From assembly GCA_964036155.1 (NCBI GenBank), contig OZ038423.1, positions 54,885,249 to 54,949,248 of the forward strand: a stretch of 64,000 nucleotides of DNA. Direction: 5' to 3'. This DNA is from Diploscapter coronatus (Eukaryota > Nematoda > Chromadorea > Rhabditida > Rhabditidae). The notes below the pieces were generated by a model that was given only the letters and a program-made list of their open reading frames with translations, did no database searches and had not been told where the DNA came from. Position 1 is the first letter of the stretch. Each line of letters begins with the position of its first letter. Made by a program: the position numbers and the translations under genes. Shown in pieces: positions 56,864 to 64,000 of this stretch.

Positions 56864-58950
56864 TTAAAGGCGAACGAACAGAGCCGGACCGAAAATGACC
56901 ATCAGACAGATCACAATGAACAGAACAATTGCCACCAATGAAGTCCACCTGGAATAAAATCTCTGGTGTTTGAATGAAATATATAGGTATAAAACTTATC
57001 CAATCAAATACTTTTAGCGGTAATTATTAAAAAAAGCAATCACTAACCAGATGATCTTCTCGAACGATCGTCGTTTGAAGTTTCTCAGGAAAATAATGCC
57101 AACAAACAGACCGGCAACGAATCCACCAATATGTGCAATATAAGAGACCTGAATCATTTTCATAGGTAATAATCAAAATAAACTGTTTAGGAGAAAACAG
57201 TAGTTTCTATTATTTAGAAAGAAAGATAATATCACTGATGAGAGATAAAAGAAAGCAGGGGGAAGTACCTTATCAGTTCGATCAGTAAAGTGTCTCTGCC
57301 AAACGGACAAACCGATATCTACTGCAACCACGACCAATAAAGTTAGGGAACGGAACCAATTGAGCTCCATCGAAAATTAACAGAATATGACAAGTTCAAA
57401 CAAACTAAAGATTACTTCCGACCAATTCATGATCAATTCAGAGAAATGAGCAGCCAGAAGGGCATAAACTCCTCCAGATGCACCTGCCAAATAAACTGTT
57501 GGATCGACTGCTGATACAAGTAGAGAGCCTTAAAGAATCATAATGAGCGCCTGTTTCACTGGAAATAAGATTAAAACCAATATGTAATGATAACTCAAGT
57601 CGATTTCTTATCTTTAGTCATAATGATATTTTTTTTTTTTTAAATGATCGAAACTCACCGCAAATAACTCCCATGACATATACGACGACAACTCTCCACT
57701 GATGAACTAATTCTAGAGGGAGTCCAAGAAGCAATTGGGTTAGAACGTTGAAGATCAAATGGTAATAGCTGAAATGGCACGTCTGCTAGAAAATGAATTC
57801 TGAACCTTACCCAATGTGGATAAGTGAATAAGTCAGATAACGCCATAACTGATCTCGATGGTGTGGATTAAAAATAAGCGGAGACAAGGTCGGAACAGGA
57901 CCGTCCACTCGAAAACCTTCTTGCGAATCCAAGACGTAATAGAGATAGACTCCTATCTGAAAATCGTTGATAAGTGTTATCAGACATAGCAGTGCTTGAA
58001 AATCGTTAACCTGGATTATGCTGATAGTTATCATGAATAGAGGGGGAGGGCAACATTTGTATCTGAAAATCGTTCGTGATGCAACAATTGCATAATTTCC
58101 ACTAAATGACAACTAATCGACGAAATTAATTCAAGATGAACTTCATATACATTGAAGCACACTAGTTTAGAACAACACATAGATATTTGAATTCACTGAT
58201 CTCTAGAGTTCTCACTAATCAAGCTGGGTAAAATTTGGCGAATTTTTCCACCCGATATTATCTATAAGTCGATAAAATTTCAAGAGAATCGTTGCAGTTA
58301 GAATATAGATATAAGGTATTTCAAAAATAATAAACTTTCGTATGCCGCAACAGAAAAAATTTAAATGATAATAAAAACAACATACTGCTGCAAATAGACG
58401 AATGGTTCAGTTCGATGACTCTTTGGTACGACACTCGCAGCAGCAAGGAACATTGCGTGTCGAAGACGATAATTCTTCGTTTGGCTCATTATGAAACAGA
58501 ACTCGGAGAAGTCGATCAGACGGTCGCCGTTCAAATCAATCCGCATCGTCATTTCATCGATCTGAGTGAGTTAACATTAAGATACTCAGGTCTAGGAATT
58601 ACTGCTCACATAAAAGATTTTCTACAATGTACTTAGATTTGCGTGAACTTTTCATTTTTAGATTTATTAAAAGTATTGGCGAAATTTCCTTTCAAGTCAT
58701 AGCTAGAATTCAATGCAATAAAAATCCATTTGTGGAAGAAACAATTGCAACTAGCAATGCCAATAAAAATTACCTCTGCATCACTGAGTCCGAACGAGAA
58801 AGTTGCCTCTCGGATGGCCTTCTTCAGATCCGTCGTGGGAATGTAGCCATCGTGGTTCGTGTCGAATGCTCGAAATAGTCGGTGCCAATGACTATGTGCA
58901 ATTTCTGCCTGAGGATCTGTCAAGGAAAAGTCTGCGTGTTTATTGTCCAT
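56864..58950 (-). CDS. Rhomboid-family intramembrane serine protease with EF-hands
   Basis: RHBDL-type rhomboid protease, 351 residues in nine exons: 58774-58950, 58386-58561, 58011-58062, 57811-57956, 57659-57768, 57416-57528, 57269-57364, 57048-57148, 56864-56948. The cytosolic N-terminus has two EF-hand loops, D30-D41 (DTNHDGYIPTTD, canonical) and D68-E79 (DLNGDRLIDFSE, Arg instead of Gly at position 6), so calcium regulation is plausible. Seven spans follow. WRYLTYSLIHIG is the L1-loop motif and YYHLIFNVL carries the conserved His/Asn. The active-site serine is S238 in GASGG, and the catalytic histidine is H296 in AHIGGFVAG. Length and layout match EF-hand rhomboids such as human RHBDL3 and Drosophila rho-4; ROM-1 is the closest nematode type I know. 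The ATG sits four bases after a TAATTCAG acceptor. One acceptor ends GAG (57365-57366). Confidence 0.92.
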
Positions 58951-61729
58951 TTCTTCTGAATTACAAAGATACTTATGAGGTGATAATTTGGAATCTAAAA
59001 AGTGAAAATAAATCGAATGAAAGGGCAAATCTTGCATTACGAGAAATGACCAAATGTCTAACAAGGAGAGCTCAGCTAACTAATGAAATATCGCATTGTT
59101 GATCATTTTTCATCAAAAGGGGTTTTTAGAGCTCACGACCACGATTCTGAAGTCGAAAAGTACAACCGTAAGCTTCCTGATAATTGATATCCAGAAAACT
59201 GTTTCACATAGCAGAGAGTTGGCAGCAAAATAATGTATGCTAATTTTAAATTTAAATTTGGCATGCAATTTTCTCACGTCGTAAAGTATTTTTTGAATAT
59301 CCAAGAACAGGAAGATCATAGTTGCACCTTTTGACTTCAGGATCACGATCAAGGCACCCAAAAATCCTTTCTGGGAAAAAATAGCCAAAAGCGATATGAC
59401 ATTAGCTGAGCTCGCCTTGTAAGCTGGATCTTCGTGATGATTTAGTCACCCCCCAAAAGATAAAGCACGTTTAAATAAGAATTTGAACAAAAAAGCTGAT
59501 CTTCGTGTACGAAAATGTTCATCTCCATTCACAATAATGCCCCGATAGTTTTTGCAAATCGCTGATCAAATCAAATGAAAGAAGGAAAAGAAAATGGAGT
59601 GCAATGCAAAAAGCACAGAGTGAATGCGAATCGAATGCAGAAGCTGGCTTTGAAAGGATCAGGTAGCTTTGTACAAAAGGAATCGAAAGTCGAAAGAATC
59701 ACTGTATCTGTATGGAAAGGCAAGAATCACAGATATAGCTTGATTTCAAAGGACTTTCTCTCTATCAGTGGGAAGATCATTTCTTCTTGAAAGGTAACAA
59801 GAGCACTCTGCCCTGTTTTATGATCGAACTGAATGACTGAGTTGGCAGAGGTAAATTCGAAATTCGATTGGATTCCGGAACAGGTTTGGGACAGGCAAGC
59901 CGTGCGAATGGAGGGAGGAATAAATGCGAGAAATCGAATTGGTGAAGGTCAATCAGAGGGAAGAAAAACAGACAGAAGACGGAACGAGAGCAGGGCAATT
60001 GACTCGAGGAATGGGAGCTGTAAAATGGGGGAATGGAGAATTCACACTTTTTGTACTTTTGAAATATGATGAAAGAGTTAAAAAATAACAAATTCAAACA
60101 CAGATTGTGAAGAGTTACGATGAATTGAAGGATAGCGGTAAGAGGTTGAAATGACCATGAAGATGTCGGTCCTCGAAATGGGAATGCATAGACAGTGCAC
60201 GTGGAAATGGACATGAAAGAGAAGAAAAGGAAGGGGAGAGAATACCTATACTAGCAGGGGAAAAGGGAGAGATGTTACCATAGAGAAAGAGAAGAAGGAA
60301 AGGGGAGAATGAATAGAAGGAGAATGGAATGAGAACAGAACAGCAGAGAGGTGAAGCAGGAATGCTGACTGAATTAACTGAAGAAGTGCATGGAAGGAGA
60401 AGGAGAAAGGAGAACATGCAAATGATAGGGAATTCAGACAGAATGAAGGATACAGATCGAATGAATGACGGAATTAAGCTGACCGGTAAACACAATTATG
60501 CTGAAAATGAGAATGATGATGAAAATAGGAAATCGAGAGAAAAATGTGAGGGAAAAGGGGATAAATGGGAAAAGAGACGAGAATGAGAGGGAGAGACAAA
60601 TACAGAAATACAGCCGGAGACGGAGACGGACTGAGTCACTGCTGGATGACAAGAACGACACGATTGAATCGAGGGAAAATAGAGAACAGCTGCTGCAAAG
60701 ATTACGAAAAGAAGCTGATGTTTGGAAAGGTCAAGAGGGATATCGATGCGCTGCAAATAAACAAAACTACAAAAACAGTGACAACACTATTGTATTGCAT
60801 CATAGAAGATTGTAGGAAACATGGTCACCTTTTCAATGAAGACCAATCTTTGAGATTATCAAGAGTCAGAGTTTAGATTTGAAATATATTCAGTTACTTT
60901 TCTGATCATGATCTATTCATTTAAAGGGGAAAATACATGGAAAACAGCAACGGTATTCATCGATAGTGGGTGAATAATGACTAATATGCACATGCGAAGA
61001 ATATTCTCTTTGAGCATACAGTCAGAAAGCGAAATGAGCAAAATGCAGATAGAAGAAAGGAAGAAGCAGAGGCAGAGGGAGACATCTTCATTCCTCTGCA
61101 TAACTGCAGGCGCGTCAAAACAAACATTTCCTTGCTAAATTAGAATACGAGCAGCGAAAAGTTCGAATTGCAATAATATACAGAATGAAAAAAGTAGTTT
61201 GACTGTATAAACTACTCATTTTCTGAATTTCGATAATATCTCTCCCTCCTTTTCAAATCTGCCAGCAGATTCACGATAATCCCAAATCCAACCGGCAGAT
61301 CTACAGAATGCAGCAAAAATCTACCTTCCTTTTGCCATGTCTCTGCCAGTTTTGCTTGTTTTATGCCAGCTCATTCTCACCCATCAATTCCCCCTTTTTA
61401 GCTATTTTCACTGCAAATCACCCATTTAGGGAATTATAAAGCCCTTATGAATTGCGATCGTAAAACTCGTCGAATCACGAAAATTTATCTCCATCGTGAA
61501 TTTCTATCTGATGCAACAATAAAAGCATAACAAAGGTGAATCAAATTAATAAAAATTTCAACTAATTTGAGAAGTTGAATATGTTGAAGTAATAAGTGAA
61601 ATATACATTATGAGGATGTTGGACTTTGATGTTTGAAGTTTGGACATTCAGCAACAAGTAATAAATAAAATAATGATAACAAAAAGCTTGCATGAGATAT
61701 TTCATGTCTTCAAATTCTGCATTGACTGA
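58951..61729. other. Intergenic region with a long GA-rich tract
   Basis: 2.8 kb between two minus-strand genes. 59575-60870 is strongly purine-rich on the + strand (GA, GAA and GGA runs), producing low-complexity Arg/Glu/Lys frames on + and Ser/Phe/Leu frames on -. I see no splice structure, so I treat these frames as noise. 60870-61700 is AT-rich with no feature. The promoter of the rhomboid gene should lie at 58951-59400. Confidence 0.5.
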
Positions 61730-63053
61730 TTAGATGGATTCGAGTACAACGAGGGAATAAAGAGCGGTGATGACTGCTGAATTGACGAAAGGCTCGTGTT
61801 TGAAGGAGAGAATGGCTGCAGAGAAGAGTGCAGAGCTGTCGACTCTGCCTACGTCCCACCACAGAAGGCGCTTCGATTCCAGCTCCTTTGAGTACATTTC
61901 GATCGCGAGAGGTACATTCGTCTGTAATCGAACATTGCACATTCCCTACGATACTGTATTTTCTCCCTATAGAAATCCTTATTTCCAATCCTTGATGCCA
62001 AAAACAATTACTTTTACACACGAATGCTGCTATGAAAACGCGAAAATTTAACAAAGAGATCTTTGAATTGATATGGCACATCAGATAAGAAATGCTCAAA
62101 TTTTTCCATTAGAAAAAATACGGTAGCAAATTTGATTTTTCTTTTGTAAACGTTATAATAATAATAATAACTTCAAACTCACATTCAATGTCTCGACAAT
62201 CCACTTTGCCTTCCTTCCCGCGTTTCCCTGCTTGTCGATCATTTGTTTGTACGCGTCCGCCCTCGTCTGAGCTGTGCCAAATTTGCCGATGATTTTCTGC
62301 ATTCGATCCAGCTGGGTGTCAACCTTCCGGACCTGGAAAATAATTTCGTAAGTAAATGAACTGGAATTGGATTAGTTGCAAAATCATAATCATAACTGAA
62401 AGTTGTGTCAGTTTTTACAGAGCTTTGAAGAAAACTAGAAATTATGTTTAAATAAAAATAAATAATTTTCTCGCTGAAGAGATGTAGGTATGAAGAATAA
62501 CATACCTCCCTAACAATATCGTCATATATCCCGAGTCTTTCATCCTTCGTCAATATGCCACTCTGCGATCCACTCGCTTCAGTATCCTTTGCATACATTA
62601 GTTGCAATCGCCTGTTCACCTGAGGATAATCATTGAGAATCCTTCAAATAAAAATGACCAACCACATTTTCAGCCGAACTGGCAGCAGTTCCTACAGCAT
62701 CCGACCAGTTCTGTGTCAGATTCCACACTTCCACTGCAAATCGAGTCACTCGTTTTGTCAAATCTGTCTGCAAATTTTTTTTTTTAAATAAAAGACAAAA
62801 ATCTAAATCTAAATATTACATTAGTTTTCCATTGTGTAGCGAGTATTTTCGAATATTCTTATCATCAAAAAGTGAAAAAAAAACTCGAGTATTATATGAC
62901 TCCTTCAAGATAAAAACCAAATTAATTCCAACAATTACTCACATCTTCATTTGTAGTACTTCCACTGATACTGGGTGTGGAAGGGCTTCTGCTGGCATTC
63001 GCAGCTGCCCTCTGCAAGGATTGCACTGGCGTTTTTGGTGACGAAGTCGCCAT
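61730..63053 (-). CDS. CINP-like protein (CDK2-interacting protein family)
   Basis: Probable homologue of CINP, a small helical protein linking CDK2/CDC7 and ATR signalling to replication and also reported in ribosome assembly. 223 residues in five phase-0 exons: 62943-63053, 62663-62767, 62506-62619, 62183-62332, 61730-61921. The match rests on the family pattern rather than long identity: an N-terminal W-N-L-T-x-N-W helix (about 50) followed by SAENVVNRRL, a central coiled coil (VDTQLDRMQKII), and the C-terminal MYSKELESKRLLWWDVG then SFKHEPFVNSAV, equivalent to the Y-x-K-E-L and final W/F-x-x-x-P-Y-V helices of CINP. The donor at exon 2 could be one codon earlier. The start follows a CTTGCAG acceptor seven bases upstream and lies 268 bp after the DDX55 stop, fitting a downstream operon gene. 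Confidence 0.7.
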
Positions 63054-63321
63054 TTTCTTCCCTGCAAGACAAAAAATCGATGAAAGTAAACGAAATAATA
63101 AAAATAATAATGCAATTTGTATCGCAACAATTCCATAAAAGTCAACGATGAAAAAGAAAATAACAAAATTTATTCGAAAAGTTAAAACAAATAACAAAAA
63201 CAGTCAACAAAAATACTGCTTTCTCTTCAAAACAAAGGCGATCTTCATTCGAAAATACCTTTACATTGAAGAGAACTCAGTAAATCAACGAAGATAAAAT
63301 TTTCTGAATTGTGCTGCTCGT

Positions 63322-64000
63322 TCACATGATGGATTTGAGCTCCTTCTGACTGAGTTTTCCCTTCTTCATCTTTCGCATCAGCCTTGCATCTGCCTCGAAA
63401 TCGTCCACTTCTTCTGCAATGTCTGAAGTCGCCTTTCGCTTCACTGCCACTTTGCCATTCTGAAAATTCGTTCAAATTATTCTTTGAAAAAGTTTTTACA
63501 AATATAAGATTTTTTAAATTTCTAAATATTAACCTTCTTGCCATCAGCCCTCTCAGTTGCAGCACCATTTTCAGCCGAAGCAGTTCCTTTTCCTTTCTTC
63601 ATTTTCTTCCTGTCCTTCAGTTTCTTCTCTGCAGCTTTCTTCTTCAAGAACTCCACCTTCTTTTCGTGCTTCTTCTCCATTATCTGAAATCAGAAGAAGA
63701 TAAAAATTAAAGAATCATTTTCAACATACGCCTTTTCGTTGACTCTCCATCTTTTCATTTGCATACTTGATGGTGGAAGTGTCGACATCGCTTCGCTTGA
63801 ACTTGTCCAAGTCAGCTCTGCCCGACAATTCACGCATTTTGGGGAGACGCAGAATGCCGTATGCATGAGCCAAGCCGGGCACGTTTAATTCTAAAAAAAA
63901 TGCAAATAACTTAGAAAAAACTCGAAATTTAGAAATTTTCAAAATAATTTTTCTATTTGAGGTATTTTAGAAGTGAATATGCTTTCGAAACATAAGAAAT
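63322..64000 (-). CDS. ATP-dependent RNA helicase DDX55/Spb4, C-terminal part
   Basis: The 3' end of a DEAD-box helicase of the DDX55 (yeast Spb4) type, needed for 60S ribosomal subunit assembly in the nucleolus. Exons seen: 63730-63890, 63534-63683, 63322-63459; the gene continues beyond the window. The first carries the helicase C-terminal extension signature LAHAYGILRLPKMRELSGR, equivalent to the A-x-S-F-x-L-L-R-M-P-K-M-P-E-L stretch of DDX55. The rest is a Lys-rich tail (MEKKHEKKVEFLKKKAAEK) ending with RLMRKMKKGKLSQKELKSIM, matching the R-L-L-K-K-L-K-K-G-K-I-T-E-E-E-F ending of the family. DEAD and ATP-binding motifs are outside the window. It precedes CINP on the same strand by 268 bp. 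Confidence 0.82.

Noticed and set aside
59777..60876. Several long open frames on both strands
   Set aside because: They arise from the purine-rich tract, giving Lys/Arg/Glu on one strand and Ser/Phe/Leu on the other, without splice sites or motifs.
1..64000. Search for CRISPR arrays, bacterial-type operons or integrated viral genes
   Set aside because: Nothing of the kind is visible. All recognised genes are eukaryotic with spliceosomal introns, and the repeats are short inverted-repeat elements.

Overview
This window is from a nematode nuclear genome. The diagnostic gene is a cuticle collagen on the + strand (14465-17081) with the N-terminal domain, furin-like site and Gly-X-Y blocks typical of nematodes. 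Introns throughout are short (commonly 43-60 nt), with GT donors and TTTCAG-like acceptors. A CEH-10/VSX homeobox gene and possible trans-splice acceptors just 5' of several start codons fit the same picture. The intron-dense collagen is unlike the few-intron collagens of Caenorhabditis, so a lineage outside that group is likely. I cannot name the species. All exon models were built by eye from splice sites, reading phase and protein logic.

Layout. 1.2-7.2 kb (-): Arg/Ser/Gly/Pro-rich RNA-binding protein resembling RBM33. 9.6-11.7 kb (-): F-box/kelch gene followed by a decayed copy of its own 3' end. 14.5-17.1 kb (+): cuticle collagen of 19 exons. 18.0-21.8 kb (+): RED/IK splicing factor (SMU-2). 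22.4-23.7 kb (-): small EF-hand-like coiled-coil protein of unknown role. 24.7-27.6 kb (-): SLC36-type amino-acid transporter. 30.0-33.1 kb (+): CEH-10/VSX homeodomain factor. 33.7-40.4 kb (-): Nup85 followed by isobutyryl-CoA dehydrogenase (ACAD8), possibly co-transcribed. 40.8-43.0 kb (-): secreted mucin-like chitin-binding protein. 44.0-45.2 kb (-): secreted orphan. 45.3-47.1 kb (+): small coiled-coil protein with a transposon-like element at a splice donor. 47.8-48.4 kb (+): R-SNARE. 49.2-56.0 kb (-): class C GPCR of about 1,010 residues. 56.9-59.0 kb (-): EF-hand rhomboid protease. 61.7-63.9 kb (-): CINP-like protein downstream of the 3' end of DDX55, which runs off the window.

The genes are a mixture of housekeeping functions (mRNA splicing, nuclear pore, valine catabolism, ribosome biogenesis, DNA replication), extracellular matrix, and signalling or neuronal functions. 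There is no single pathway. Non-coding space is AT-rich and holds at least nine separate short inverted-repeat elements (MITE or foldback type). Several sit in introns, and two have clear TA target-site duplications.

I found no convincing new multi-gene system. The most notable features are the micro-exon collagen, two GC-AG introns supported by reading frame, six introns with an unusual GAG acceptor, a transposon abutting a splice donor, and two orphan proteins. No tRNA, rRNA or CRISPR was seen.
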